Of a stretch of 64,000 bases of DNA, positions 1 to 11,833 are shown in pieces (position 1 is the stretch's first letter; the number at the start of each line of letters is the position of its first letter). The position numbers and the translations under genes were made by a program. The DNA lies in contig CM043944.1 of assembly GCA_014529385.2 (NCBI GenBank), positions 83,748,884 to 83,812,883 of the forward strand. Reading direction: 5' to 3'. The DNA is from Adiantum capillus-veneris. Its lineage: Eukaryota; Streptophyta; Polypodiopsida; Polypodiales; Pteridaceae. The notes under the pieces were generated by a model. That model did not search any database. It was not told the DNA's origin and was given only the letters and a program-made list of their open reading frames with translations.

Positions 1-923
1 AAGAGAGACACATGTCAGAAGGCTATCACTTAAATCCTATTGGCTAAGCCTGGAGAGGTCCAATGGGGTGGCAACATGAGAAAATAGCAAGAGGGGTCGA
101 CCAAGAGAGAGAGAGGGGGCTGAATTTTACAAGGCATTATTGCATACACACTCACACTAACTCATGTGTGAACCAAGAAGACTCTCTCTCTCCTTCTTAA
201 GCTTTAATGGAAAGCTTATCACCTATTCCAAGCTTGTGAGAAGGGAGGCATACACCAACAACTCTTGGATTTGTGATGCAAAACCAACCAAGAGCCAAGC
301 TTCAATGCATGCTCATCTCCTCTACCATGCTAATTACTACGCTATGCTATGCTAATATGAGTGATTATGTGAGGAGATGTACATCTTTCTCGTAAGACTA
401 CTCCTTCTTCCTCTCATTCTACTCTCATACCTCGCTAGCTCTCACCATCTTTCTCGTAAGACTGCTCCTTCTTCCTCTCATTCTACTCTCATACCTCGCT
501 AGCTCTCACCATCTTCGAAGGTGTGTGAGGTCTTGGGTCTGAGACCGTGAGAGAATTGATGCTGTGTTTTCGAAGTGTTTTGCTTAGTTCTTGAAGCTTC
601 CATGTTCATTGCACTAGCTAGTATTGAAGGAACACAAATAATTATATTGTAAAATGTCTCTCTTGATGGGAGAAACCATAATATAAAGCCTTTTGGAGGG
701 GGGACCGGCTCCATGAAAATCTGGTCCTCAACTATTGTCACTAGCTTAATTTCTCTCTCTTTTGAAGTATTGTTCATGCTATCTAACTAGGTGTTATACT
801 TTTTGTTGCTCTCTCCACCTAAGCGCTCTTGTTATTCTCATTAGGAATCTATTTTAATGAGATGCTCACTATGTTCATGCTATTTTCCACTACACACAAG
901 TTACTAGGCCATTAAATATTACA
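1..923 (+). repeat. 5' LTR of gypsy element A (cut by window start)
   Basis: This stretch repeats at 6030-6954 with only small differences, and both copies end in the same CCATTAAAT-TTACA context. A primer-binding site follows immediately, so this is the 5' LTR and its left part lies outside the window. Related LTR sequence occurs at 27888-28920 on the other strand, and a diverged end occurs before 22582. The copy lacks the long CT run of the 3' LTR but carries a private 64-bp duplication, so the two LTRs have changed independently since insertion. Confidence 0.85.
382..509 (+). repeat. 64-bp tandem duplication inside the 5' LTR
   Basis: The segment starting CATCTTTCTCGTAAGACT appears twice back to back (382-445 and 446-509) with one or two differences. 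The 3' LTR at 6480-6550 has a single copy, so the duplication arose after insertion. Confidence 0.8.
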
Positions 924-924
924 T

Positions 925-942
925 TGGTATCAGAGCACAAGG
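925..942 (+). other. Primer-binding site of element A
   Basis: TGGTATCAGAGCA starts two bases after the LTR end (ACA at 921-923). It complements the 3' end of plant initiator tRNA-Met, the usual primer of Ty3/gypsy and copia elements. Confidence 0.9.
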
Positions 943-1326
943 TTTCTCTTTTTTTGCTCAAGAAGGGAGGTCCTCAAGCTAGCTATTAAATGGTTGTTAT
1001 TATTAATTGCAAATGAGTAAGTAGAATAGGGATTTTTCAGCCTTGCAGTGGACCTGCCTTCGTGCAGATAACGGGGCATCACCGTCGAGAGCTATGGTCT
1101 TAATAGTGGAGTCCTACGGGGCTTGCCTACACATTAACCACTATTGAGCTATTAGAAGCTTGACAGGAGCCGATGCTATTTTGGTGTTGAAAGACCCTCT
1201 CTTCTAGTCCTTGCAATTAATGGTATTCGAGCCATGTGTATAGTAGCTTGAGTGATTTTTCTAAAGGGGTAAAGAGGAGTAGCAACTAGGGCTTGAAGTG
1301 CCAAAGTACACCTAAAAGTTGTTAGA

Positions 1327-2845
1327 ATGGATGACAATAGTAAAGAGAGTGAAATTAATGTTGATAGCTTTGATTTTGCTAATGATTAGGCTACTAATGA
1401 TGCCCCTATGCTTGTTAACTACCTTGTTTCTAGGCTTCAACAAGCCATGGGCAATCCATCCCTCCAAAGTGAAGTGCAACGGTAGCTTCATGCTCATGGG
1501 ATTCTCCAAGCTACCAACCATGACGAGAGAATACCTAGGAAGCCTCCTTGTGAGACTCCCAAAAGAGGCCTCTCTCCGATTCGGGAAGAAGAAGAGGATC
1601 CATACGAAGGGCTCAAAAATTTTCTTCTTGATGACGCATATCCTTCCCAAAAGGAGAACTCAAGATCCCCCATGGAAGGAACGAGAAAGAAGTGAGTCTC
1701 TTGCCACCTCCACGGAGATGGCTCCACGAAGACGGCGGGCTAAACGCTCTCCATCACCTTCTAAACAGAGAAGACCATCTCACACTTCTCCACACCATAA
1801 TTCAAAGAGGGATGACAAAAATTAAGAGAAGAAAAAGGCGAGAAAGAGGACACCCTCTTCTCCATCTTCTTCATCCTCTTCCTCTTATGAAAGTGATGGT
1901 GCAGACAAAGAAGATCAAGGCAAGAAAAAGGCGAGAAAGAGGTCACTCTCTTCTCCATCTGCCTCAAATTCTTCATCTTCTGAAGAAAGTGATGGTGCAA
2001 CTTTTGAACCATCAAAAAGAAGAGGCCATAGGAAATCCTATGCCACGTGGAAGAGGTCGTCCAAGCTCAAGAAATTCAAAGAGGGAGGAAAGAGCATCTC
2101 TTTTCTTACCTACAATGGCACCTTTGGTGCTACGGACAAATTCTTGGCCTTTATCCAACAATTCAATGCGGCGTTTGGAGATGAGGGCTTCAGGGAGTCC
2201 TCTAAGCTACGCCATGTAGCTATGCACTTTCAAAAGTATGCCAGGCAATAGTGGTCTAGCCTACGGACCAATGGTGAAGCTCCACGAACATGGAAATCTT
2301 TAAGAGCTTCCATTATGAAGCAGTTTTTGGCCACCAATGGCAAAGACAAAGTATTCACCGAATGGCGAAGCTTGAAGCTCTCTCCCTACAAATGCATTCG
2401 TAAATATTTAACAAGTTTTGGGACTTACATCTCAAAGCCACTGTCTTCAAAAAGATGGATTTTGGAGAGAAAAAACAACAATTTTGTGCGGGCTTAACTA
2501 AAGAAATGGCGGAGTATGTCAACTCCCAAAGGCCACACACGATATCCGCGGTTATACACCATACTATGGTGGCCTCTCAAATCAATTTCCAAACAGGGGC
2601 TAAAAGAAATTCTAAGCCCACGAAAAACAAGGGTTCCAATGAGCCTAAGGGGAAGGATAATGTCCAAAAGTCTCCTAAGGGCATTTCCAACAAAGCTCTC
2701 TCCTGAAGAGCTTGAGCGTTATCGCAAGGATATCCACTATTTCAAGTGCAACGAGCAAGGGCAAGTGTACCGCGCTTGTCCCCAAAAGAACACCCGCCAT
2801 GAGCCTCCTAGAAATGATCTCCTCTATGCCATGCTTGGGGAAAGG
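1327..2845 (+). pseudogene. gag: Gag of element A (broken)
   Basis: The reading begins MDDNSKESEINVDSF at 1327 and is interrupted by stops and frameshifts. A basic serine-rich part (about 1700-2040) holds two related blocks built around KKKARKR followed by serine runs and ESDGAD. From about 2100 comes a capsid-type Retrotrans_gag stretch (FLTYNGTFGATDKFLAFIQQ, a region around RQ-stop-WSSLRTNGEAPRTWKSL). A decayed zinc knuckle lies near 2745 (YFKCNEQGQVYRACPQ, with its first Cys and His lost). Gag would package element RNA in cytoplasmic particles. At least four stops make it non-functional. The double KKKARKR block is unusual for Gag and may act in nuclear targeting or RNA binding (inference). 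Confidence 0.8.
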
Positions 2846-3270
2846 TAAGAGAACATGATGCTTTTATTCTCTTTGACCCTGGTTCTACTCATAATTTTAT
2901 ATCCACAAAGTTGGCCACCAAGCTAGGCATCCAAGTTTATGAGATGGGAGATGTCCTACCTGCAGACGGTGATTTCAAGGGGCAAGAAGCTTCAGTCACT
3001 CCCCTAATATGGAAATTGAGGCTCCATATCCAAAGCTATGTGGACAAAGAGGACTTCTTTACCTCTCCTCTCAAGCACGAGGATGTAATCCTAGGGGCAC
3101 CATGGTTTGATGGCATGGTTGCTAATGTTAAATTCCCTGAAATGAAAATCTACTTTAGGTTCAGGGAAAAGGATATGTACATAGATGCGAAGAAAATGGG
3201 TAACACCATACCCATTTTACATACTCAAGCTTTCAATAAGTCAATAAAGAGCTCTATTCCATGTACATGA
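2846..3270 (+). pseudogene. Aspartic protease of element A
   Basis: The retropepsin domain begins near 2860 with ILFDPGSTHNFIS, where the usual active-site triad DSG reads DPG, and ends with EDVILGAPWF, the conserved flap and substrate-pocket region of gypsy proteases. The enzyme would cut the Gag-Pol precursor. The Ser-to-Pro change next to the catalytic Asp suggests a dead enzyme. It sits between Gag and reverse transcriptase as expected for Ty3/gypsy, and the following stretch to 3370 has stops. Confidence 0.8.
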
Positions 3271-3372
3271 TTTTTGTTAAAGATCCTCAAAATGAACCTA
3301 ATGCTTTAGCAAAAGAAAATATAAACAATCACAAGGAATTAGAGTTATCCAATTTTCTCAAGGGGTTTCGAG

Positions 3373-4840
3373 ATGTCTTTATTGACGACATCCCTACCTC
3401 CTAAACGAGGTAATGATGACATTGTAATTGAAATTCTTCCAAGAAGTTCACCGCCTAATAGGGCTCCTTATAGAGTTTCTCAAGTTCAACAAGAGGAGAT
3501 TATGTGGCAAGTGCATGAGTTAGATGAGAAGGGCATGGTTAGGCCTAGCTCATCTCCATTTTGCTCACCTATGCTATTAGTGAAAAATAAAGATGGCACA
3601 TATCGTATGTGTGTTGACTATAGAGCACTAAATAGGATCACTATCAAGAATAGGTTTCTCGTTCCATGGGTAGAAGACGTATTTGATAAGCTACAAGGGT
3701 CCACCTACTTCAGTAGGATTGACCTAAAAAGTGACTACCATCAAATAAGGATAGTGATCAAAACATTGTAAAGACCAGATTTTGCACTACGTTTGGCCTT
3801 TACAAATATATTGTCATGCCTTTTGGCTTGACCAATGCACCAGCCACATTCAACCGCTTGATGGAGAAGCTATTCAGGCCTTACCGAACCTTTACTAGAG
3901 TGTTCTTTGATGATATTATCATCTACTTTGATTCACTAGATGAAGACAAGCAACAACTGCAGGTAATATTTCAAGTTCTCAGAGAGAATAAACTTTATGT
4001 TAATTGAAAGAAAAGTGAATTTTTCTTGCAAGAGATTCAGTATTTAGGTCACATTATCTCTCAAGATGGCATTCAAATGGATCCATCAAAGTTAGAGGTA
4101 ATAAAAGGATGGCCTAAACCAAGGAATCTTCATGAGCTAAGAAGCTTTATAGGTATGTGTGCATACTATAGATGCTTCATAGAAAAGTTCTCAAAAATTG
4201 CAGCATCATTACATGACCTAACAAAGAAAAATGTTAGGTATACATCGTCTGCCAAGGAGAATAGTGCTTTCAAAAAGTCTAAAGAAAAGCTTATCTCTCA
4301 ACTTGTGCTTAAACTACCGGATCTCTCAAAGCCATTTGAGGTCAAATGTGATGCTTGTGGTGATTGCCTTGGCGCTGTTTTGCTCCAAGAAGGGCACTCC
4401 ATAGCCTATCAAAGTCGAAGGTTTGACCCTGTTGAGCAAGCTCTAGGCATATATAAAAAGGAGCTCCTCGCAGTTCTACATGCCTTAGACTCATGGAAGC
4501 ACTATTTATTAGGGACTCCTTTCATTCTGTGAACGGATCACCAAAGTCTTAAGTACTTCATGATGTAGACCAAGCTCTTTGACAAACAAATGAGGTGGGA
4601 AAATTTCCTTTTGCAATTTTATTTTCATATTGCTCACACTGCTGGCAAGCATAATCAAGTAGCCGATGCACTCTCAAGACAGCTGAGAGTGAATGCGGTT
4701 TCCATAGCAAATCACAATGATCTATCTTTTATGATAGATGAGTATTCTATTGATCCTGATTTTAGAGATTTCAACCCTTGCATTAGGAAAGAAAGAGGAA
4801 CCATTTGCTTTACAAGATGGTTATCTTCTCTATGGCAATA
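3373..4840 (+). pseudogene. Reverse transcriptase-RNase H of element A
   Basis: A gypsy RT reads in several pieces: KNKDGTYRMCVDYRALN (palm entry), FSRIDLKSDYHQIRI (first catalytic Asp), [15 protein letters not shown], and VFFDDIIIY, the FxDD form of the YxDD box, near 3905. The RNase H part follows (FEVKCDACGDCLGAVLLQEG, then LLAVLHALDSWKHYLLGT and TDHQSLKY near 4540, ending VADALSR near 4670). The first RNase H Asp is kept as CDA. Stops at about 3768, 4005, 4530 and 4565 and one frameshift break the frame. It would copy element RNA into DNA if intact. Confidence 0.9.
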
Positions 4841-5400
4841 AACTATGCGCTACTAACTCACTGCGTGAGAAAGTAATGTATGAATCTCACGCTCCTCCTT
4901 ATGCGGGGCATAAAGGGATTCAATGTACCCTAAAAGGGATTGACACATAGTTCTATTGGCCTACCATGAAAGCAAACATACAAAAGTATGTTACTAAATG
5001 TGTGGTAGCCAAAAGACGAAGTTTGATAGAGGGAAGCAACCTGGTTGCTTCAACCTTTTCCAATCCCTAATTCACCATGGGAGAGAATATCCATGGACTT
5101 TATCTTTGGATTGCCTAAGTCTATCCATGGGAATACGGGAATATGGACAATAGTAGACAGGTTTAGTTAACAAGCTCATTTTATACCTGTCAAAAAGACT
5201 ATCAAAGCCCATCAAATGTCAACCCTCTTCATATCATGCATCTTCAAGTACCATGGCTTACCAATGTCCATAGTGTCGGATAGAGATCCTAGAATGACTA
5301 GTAATTTCTAGAAGGGTCTCTTTCAGAATTTAGGGACAAGGCTAAATTTCTCTTCGGCCTATCACCCGCAAGCGGATGGCCAAAGTGAAATAGCTAAGGG
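4841..5400 (+). pseudogene. Integrase of element A, truncated
   Basis: The fragments run from the HHCC-type N-terminal region (HKGIQCTLKG, FYWPTMKANIQKYV, with CVVAK standing in for the usual C-x2-C) through the catalytic core: [11 protein letters not shown] (first Asp), PMSIVSDRDPRMTS (second Asp) and AYHPQADGQSEI (catalytic Glu). The protein stops soon after this Glu. The C-terminal domain and any chromodomain are missing, and LTR-side sequence begins about 90 bases later. Several stops and a frameshift are present. The element is therefore dead, with a deletion reaching into the 3' end of pol. Confidence 0.85.
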
Positions 5401-5489
5401 GAGAAAAGTTAGAATATTGATTAATCTGGCAGGCCGGCCACAATAGGGATCCAAAGGAGGGAAAATAGGGATCCAAAGCGGGGGGGCAT

Positions 5490-6210
5490 CTGCAAAAGAG
5501 CAAGGTGCAACAATGGGCTTTAAAGACCCTAAGGTTCAGCCCATTAAGACTTTTAAGATGCTAAGGTTCCAAAATTCAAAGGTTGTGTCCAAAGGTTAAA
5601 CACTAGGAAAATTGGATGCTTAGTGTGTGTACAAAAAAGTCTTTTAGTCCCTACATAGGCGAGGGTGATCCTTGCAAGTAGGGGGTGAGAGAGAAACACA
5701 CACACACAAGCCTCCTTTACACAAAGGGAATGAGGGACACATGTCAGCTCCCTAGCCTAGATTCCCACAAGGTGTACTCAAATCCTATACCATGGAGGTG
5801 GGCCAATGAGAATTAGGCTAGAGTAAATCTAGTTTAATTAATTTAAAGACACTTAATAAAAGAAACAATAAGAATTAAGCTCTCTGGAAGACTATTGGAC
5901 AATCTCCCAAGGGGTCTAATGAGCATTCATCAGCCCAATGGCTTGCTTGATTCCTATTGGCTAGGAGACAAAGGGGTCCAATGAGAGTTTAGTTGCATTA
6001 ATTAATTACCTAAAACTCTCAAAAAAGGATAAAGGGGGACACATTTCAGAAGGCTATCACTTAAATCGTGTTGGCTAAGCTTGGAGAGGTCCAATGGGGT
6101 GGCATTATGAGCAAATAGCAAGAGGGGTCAACCAAGAGAGAGAGAGGGGGATGAATTTTACAAGGCATTATTGCATACACACTCACACTAACTCATGTGT
6201 GAAGCAAGTA

Positions 6211-6293
<83 letters not shown>

Positions 6294-6954
6294 TCTTACG
6301 CTTTAACAGAAATCTTATCACCTACTCCAAGCTTGTGAGAAGGGAGGCCTACACCAACAACTCTTGGCTTTGTGATGCAAATCCAACCAAGATCCAAGCT
6401 TCAATGCATGCTCACCTCCTCTACCATGCTAATTACTAAGCTATGTAATGCTAATATGAGTGATTATATGAGGAGATGTACATCTTTCTCGTAAGACTAC
6501 TCCTTCCTCTCAATCTAGTCTCATACCCCGCTAGCTCTCACCATCTTTGAAGGTGTGTGAGGTCTTGGTTCTGAGACCGTGAGGGAATTGATGTTGTGTT
6601 TTATAAGTGTTTTGCTTAAAATTGAAGCTTCCATGTTCATTGCACTAGCTAGTATTGAAGGAACACAAAGAATTGTATTGTAAAATGTCTCTCTTGATGG
6701 GAGAAACCATAATACAAAGACTTTTGGAGGGGGGACCGGCTCCATGAAAATCCGGTCCTCAACTATTGTCAATAGCTTAATTTCTCTCTCTTTTGAAGTA
6801 TTGTTCATGCTATCTAACTAGGTGTTATACTTTTTGTTGCTCTCTCCACCCAAGCACTCTTGTTATTCTCATTAGGAATCTATTCTAATGAAATTCTCAC
6901 TATGTTCATGCTATTTGCCGCTACACACAAGTTACTAGGCCATTAAATGTTACA
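5490..6954 (+). repeat. 3' LTR of gypsy element A
   Basis: It matches the 5' LTR from about 6030 onward, ends in TTACA at 6954, and meets unrelated copia Gag sequence directly. The left edge is uncertain: a G-rich tract (AAAGCGGGGGGGCA, about 5475-5488) could be the polypurine tract, putting the start near 5490. The part from 5700 to 6030 is also found inverted at 28600-28920, which supports it being LTR. It contains a long CT microsatellite. Confidence 0.75.
6213..6291 (+). repeat. (CT)n microsatellite, about 39 units
   Basis: An uninterrupted CT run inside the 3' LTR of element A. The sister 5' LTR has only a few CT units at 181-195, and the minus-strand relative at 28381 has about 30 GA units, so this site expands repeatedly. 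Confidence 0.95.
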
Positions 6955-7304
6955 CTTCGACTTTGTAGAGTTGCTTCTTCAGGCTTATTTTGATTTTCTT
7001 AGTTTTTTCTCCAAACTTTTGTTCGAAAATTTCCCAAGCTTTGTTTGCATGATCGCATTCATCCGTAAAATGTACGTAATTATCATGCAGAGAAGTGAAT
7101 ATGATGCCTAAATCTTGCTCATCTTTGGCTTGGACTTGTGTGCTAATGATGGAAGTTGTAGCTCTAGTTGCGGGTTTTGTTTGCATTAAAGGTACCTTGA
7201 CTATTAATAGCCAATAAGTTCTTTTTCATCAAATACCCTCTCAATTTTGTCTGCCATGTATGAAAGCCTTCACCGTCAAATTTATAATCTCCTTTCTCAC
7301 CCAT
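6950..7304 (-). pseudogene. Ty1/copia Gag fragment
   Basis: Reading leftward from an ATG at 7304, the protein starts MGEKGDYKFDGEGFHTWQTK, then after a frameshift near 7180 continues through a Gag-type helical region (DLGIIFTSLHDNYVHF, NKAWEIFEQKFGEK). This is the pattern of the plant copia Gag (UBN2-type) domain. It is cut exactly where the 3' LTR of element A ends, so element A seems to have inserted into an older copia copy. The rest of that copia element would lie left of this window. Confidence 0.75.
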
Positions 7305-8410
7305 TGTGTAAGTAGAGGGGTCTTAGCTTTAGGAGACTCTCCTTATGCCAATGTCTAGCTCTTTACAACAAAATAATAATCATCGAAGTGATAGCATACA
7401 CATTATACAAAAGATTTAGCCAAAACCTTAAAATTCAAGTACGCTATTCACCAAACTTTGGACGTAATTGCGGAAGGCTTCTTGAAGAGTTTTGACGACT
7501 TCTTCAATGGGCTTGAATTGTGGTTAAACTTTCAGAACTGATGTTGAGGAGGTGGCTCCTTTGGTCTAAGATTTTTGCACAAATGTTCCTGATATTCTTG
7601 TCTTGAAATGTTTGCTTTTTGTGCAGACAAAGCAATCTTCTTGATTGGATTTTGAATTCAAAATAGTGTTGCCACTATCCATATAAGGATTTCATGAACT
7701 AATGCGGACGATATGTGTGAGGCCTCGTAAGGATGCCCTTTAGGTGGGCAGCCGGTATGGATAGATCACAACACTGGTTTAGCGCATAAACTGACCTTCT
7801 CAAGGTAGCCTCACTTGTATGCAAGGAAAGAGGGGCTACAACATTGATGAAGGATCTATCAAAGGGTGAGTGGGATAGAGCCATAATAGTACAGCAATCC
7901 GTTGGTTGAGAGCTGCTCAAACGAGTTGAGAATCGGGTCAAAGCATTAGGGCCAAAAATTGGTAAAAAAGGGATGCTTAAGAATCTAAGGATTACTTAAT
8001 AGTTCAATAGTCAATTGACACGTATACAAAAGTATGGCACTCTTGTCTCCTCAACCTTGAGTCTTTACGATCCTATTTTGGTGGAGAACGGCTAAATGTC
8101 CCGTTTCTTTGGATAAAACCGCTATATCTAGGTGTTTCTGATGGCTAACATTAAAGTTTGGGTCCAAAGTACTGGCCTTTTGTTCCATTTTATATTTCAC
8201 AAAATCAAGCTAGAAGATATGAAATCTCCCTTTTCATGCTCTGAAAACAATGCCTTTAATAATAAATCACATAGTTTCCAAACATCTACTTCCTTCCCTC
8301 CATTTTGTGAGAGTTTTTCTATTTTTGTTGCATTTCAAGTCACACACCCTTCCTCTCTAACCTTTGAGATTCCACGGCATCCACTACACATTGTCCTTCT
8401 CATAGTTTAA
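7305..8410. other. No recognisable gene
   Basis: No domain is readable on either strand. The piece nearest 7305 is probably the leader of the minus-strand copia copy. Short open frames at 7699-7941 (-) and 8132-8410 (+) show no family features. Confidence 0.5.
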
Positions 8411-8438
8411 CTTGTTGTGATTTTCATAACATCAGAGA

Positions 8439-9316
8439 AATAGTCTTTGAGAACCAATGTCTTTTTTGTGAATGATTGGATAACAATGCTCCCTTCATGC
8501 CAAGGTGTCCACAAAGTGAAAAGAACCAAGCAAAATGAAGTGAGAAACCATTGGAAAGGTCGTGTTCTTGCCTTCAAAGTGATTGACAACGGCTATGGCC
8601 AAAGATATGGTGCTAAACGTCATTGTTCTCTCATTTTATTTAATTTTTTTCTTTAATTTCAGTTATCTTTCCATCAATAGCTATGGAGTAGCAACCTATT
8701 GAGAGCTTATGTGGTGCATTCAGAGCTATTCACAAAGGGATTGCAAATGTTATGGATGCTGACAAGCCATCCTCCCTTTACAAAGCAGTTGGTATGTTTG
8801 TGCATTTTGCAGAATATAGGATCTCATCAAGAGAAGGTGCACATGAAGAACTACATGAGTTTCATGTTCCCACCGTACGATCACTAGAATGGGAAGCCCC
8901 TGATCCGAGTACCTCAAATCCAAAATCAAAGAAGATATCCTCAAAGCTATGTCTCCGAGCATGATTTCAAGAAGGATGAAGATTCAATGGTTCTTGCATA
9001 TACATGTCGTTATGGCATGTTTCAAAACAATGGATTTGTTTAGGACAAGAATGATGTACTAGGAGAAGTCTGGGGTACCAAGGAGACTTTCCATATTGGC
9101 GATAATATCACTTGTAAAGTAATCCCAAGCTCTATGTCTATCTCATACAAGCTATGCCGTCAGTCATTATTTTTGGGCAATGACTACAAGAGATGGAGAA
9201 TCAAGCTAGGTAGTTGGGTGCCTCTGGACTCTGAGGAGAATTGTGCAAAGTTTAAATTTAAAATAATAATCCATCCATTTGTTGATCCTATAAACCTTAT
9301 AGCAACATCAAACTAG
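8439..9316 (+). pseudogene. Unassigned coding-like scraps
   Basis: Three consecutive open stretches read like degraded protein: one around 8439-8653 (NDWITMLPSCQGVHKVKR), one around 8694-8964 (PIESLCGAFRAIHKGIANVM, then SSREGAHEELHEFHVPTVRS), and one around 8980-9316 (GEVWGTKETFHIGDNITCKV, then GNDYKRWRIKLGSWVPLDSE). They are in different frames and separated by stops. A pyrimidine-rich tract ending in AG near 8660 could be an old splice acceptor. No family was recognised. It could be a decayed transposon gene or an old host exon set. Confidence 0.3.
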
Positions 9317-10453
9317 AGACTACAAGCTCACTAAAAGATGTCAAAGGATGGAGAACGCAACCTCATGCATCACATGTCTTCCCCCAAAAAGAGTTGCATT
9401 TGAGCCACTTGCAAGGACTTGATAAGGTGAAGTGGATTTCTCTAATATTGTAATCACTACATTTTGCAAAAATACATGTCTTTTCTACTTTGTTGATGTG
9501 ACCATATGTTTTGTGCATTTAAATCTAAATGACACCATGATACATTAACAATTGAATTTTTGATATTAAATATTTATTATAATCTCAAAAAGGGTGTCTA
9601 TTCATATGGACAAAATGAACAAAACTTGTAGAATAATGTAATCAGCCAACCAAACTTAACTTTTCGTTTTGGATGGGATGATTTAGGTTTTTTGTTTTTT
9701 GTCTTTTTTTGTTTTTGATAATCAAATGTTGGCATGGGAGACATGTTGGGGGTGGTGAGTTGGGCTCCTAAGGGGCTGGATTGCTAGACTTGGCAATGGG
9801 TTCCCTAGGGTGTCGTGAGTTTGTCTTTTGAGGAGTTGGCTTGGGAGACTTGGCATCCATCTTGACAGACATGAATGGAAGATTGAAAGGGGAGCCAAGC
9901 TTGGACCCTTACTTCCTTAGATGACCGATGCTTCTGAACTTTGAATTGTAGTGGTGAGTGGAATGGAGGTCCAGTGTCATCGAGAAGAGTTTAGTAGCCC
10001 GAACTACATAAGGTAGGAGCTTCTTGGATTCACATACACCCGCTATCATGTTGTGCGAGGAGGGGGGAGAAACCTGAATAAGAAACATGTGCTAAGTATC
10101 CCACATTGTCATCAAGAAGAGTCCATAAGCCTGAACAACGCGATCACAGAGCTTCTAGGAATCACAAATGAGTGCTATCGCATTGTGCCGGGAATAAGGA
10201 ATGTAGCCTAAACAAAACCAATGGAGGGGTTTAAAAAAGTAAGAGAAGGCCCTATCGCTTCGTGTCGGACTAAGGTGAGAGAATGAAGCAATGCTCGAAG
10301 ACCAAGGGTGAGATTTTTGTGGTTGGTGGAAGTTGAGCATGTGTAGAGGTTTTCATTTGCTAACAAAACAAGATAGAAGTTTTATCCAAAAATCATGATT
10401 GTCTAGTTCATAAACATGAAATCTCGATATCTCACAATTTATCAAAACTATAA
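9317..10453. other. No recognisable gene
   Basis: No supported coding region or element end is visible. The AT-rich stretch 9440-9730 is followed by GC-richer sequence that contains two similar phrases ending in AAGCCTGAACAACG and AGCCCGAACTACAT, which hint at an old internal duplication (about 9970-10170). Confidence 0.4.
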
Positions 10454-10715
10454 CTTTCAAATACACCATAATTTTCTATTTTTGACATCATCGATGCGTC
10501 CACAAAGCCCAGAAACCATGGGAACGATTGGCTACATGCCCTGTTAAGACACCGGAAGTAGTCGTTAGGCCCAAAAAAGGCCTCTGGAGGCCTTGTCTTA
10601 CACGGTACAAAAATGGGTGTCCAAACGGGGCATGTGGCTAGTTCTTACCGGGGGTTTTGAGCATTTCAAATGCATCAGTGATGTCAAAAATAGAAAATTA
10701 TCTACTACGTGAAAG
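10454..10715. repeat. Imperfect fold-back (MITE-like hairpin)
   Basis: The left arm from 10454 (CTTTCAA...ATAATTTTCTATTTTTGACATCA) pairs with the inverse of the right arm ending at 10715. The best part is about 30 bp at 10467-10497 against 10672-10703. Weaker matching continues inward past CTACATGCCC/GGGCATGTGG to about 10553 and 10615. The loop holds AAGGCCTCTGGAGGCCTT. This could be a MITE-like element or a hairpin RNA source. No clear target duplication was found. Confidence 0.6.
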
Positions 10716-10970
10716 CTAGAATTTTACTTTGAGTCATTAAGAAGAGTTAGAGCGATATGAAAGAGTAAATAGTGAGGGTGAAGCCACCCATGTCATCTAC
10801 AGGAGGTGTTCACATGCACACTGGCTCTGTATAACAGAGCCAAAGGGGATGTTGTTGCAAAAAGATCCATAGAAAGTATAATGGAGCAACAACACTAGCA
10901 AAGCTAGCATTAGAAGAGTGTAGGAAAATCTTGTGAAGGTGAGTAGAGCCAAACAAAAGGTCGGGGGGGC

Positions 10971-10972
<2 letters not shown>

Positions 10973-11019
<47 letters not shown>
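10973..11019 (+). repeat. (GA)n microsatellite
   Basis: A GA run just upstream of the solo LTR. Open frames that cross it are simple Leu-Ser repeats and not genes. Confidence 0.95.
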
Positions 11020-11022
<3 letters not shown>

Positions 11023-11765
11023 GGAATGAAGTAATTCAAAAGTGAAGAAATAGCTATTTTCTGCCAAGCCACTTGAATGAGACAGGTGTACCACAAAGGA
11101 ATAGTGTGAAAAGGTGTAAGGTCTCTAACCCCGATCAAAAGATCACCCTTGTACCATGAAACGAATATAATGGAATAAGTTACTATTTTTAGCAGTTTTC
11201 CAAATTCTGTCAGTGCCATGATGCTTAGAATGTTTTAAAGCTTTGAAATGTGAATTAGAATAATTTTTATAAAAAATTTCCAAAAATAGTAAGTTTTTGG
11301 TCACCCGACCTGTCTAGTTTTGACCGTCTCGAAAAACTGCACCCGTATCCCGAATTTGAAAAAAATGCATTTTCGGACCCCAAGGGCTGCTAAATATGGC
11401 AGGTACTCGGGCCAGTACGTCTTAGTTAGAGCTCCGTATAGCAATTTACGGCATCAAAATCCGACTCGTATGACCCGTTTTAGCCTAGAACCAAAAAATC
11501 TCAAAATTGCCCGGGGAGGTACCGGGGGCCCGAGGCTGTGTGGGAACAGGTTCCAGCCCACTCCAGATCAACTTTAGTAGCTAAGGGGCGCCCTCTTGCC
11601 TTGTAGGAGTCCTGGGAAAGCTGCCAAGCCAGTAACTAAGTCTCAGAGTCAGTTAAACTAGCCAACCTGACACTTGGTGAGTAGGGGACTAGACTTGCCA
11701 TGCTTAACTAGAGAAGCTCCCAGATGCATTTAGCAACCCAGGTTGATTTTCAGCCTGTAGGAGCC

Positions 11766-11775
11766 TATTTAAAGG
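11766..11775 (+). promoter_or_regulatory. TATA-like box of the LTR promoter
   Basis: TATTTAAAGG lies about 650 bases into the LTR and is conserved at 47861-47870, and inverted at 51994-52003, although the flanking CA repeat length varies. It is the likely core promoter at the U3/R boundary (inference from position and conservation). Confidence 0.5.
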
Positions 11776-11778
11776 CTT

Positions 11779-11812
<34 letters not shown>

Positions 11813-11833
11813 GCTCACACACACACAAAGTGC
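11779..11833 (+). repeat. (CA)n microsatellite
   Basis: An interrupted CA run just after the TATA-like box. Its length differs between LTR copies (47878-47925; 51905-51990 on the other strand). Confidence 0.9.

Noticed and set aside
6094-6306. Frame made mostly of Ser-Leu repeats (also at 10797-11219, 28332-28556, 46020-46235)
   Set aside because: These are translations of CT/GA microsatellites.
11320-11577. 85-residue frame repeated at 47415, 58113 and inverted near 52164
   Set aside because: It lies in the U3 part of the same LTR. Its recurrence follows from LTR copies, and there is no sign of codon-level selection or any domain.
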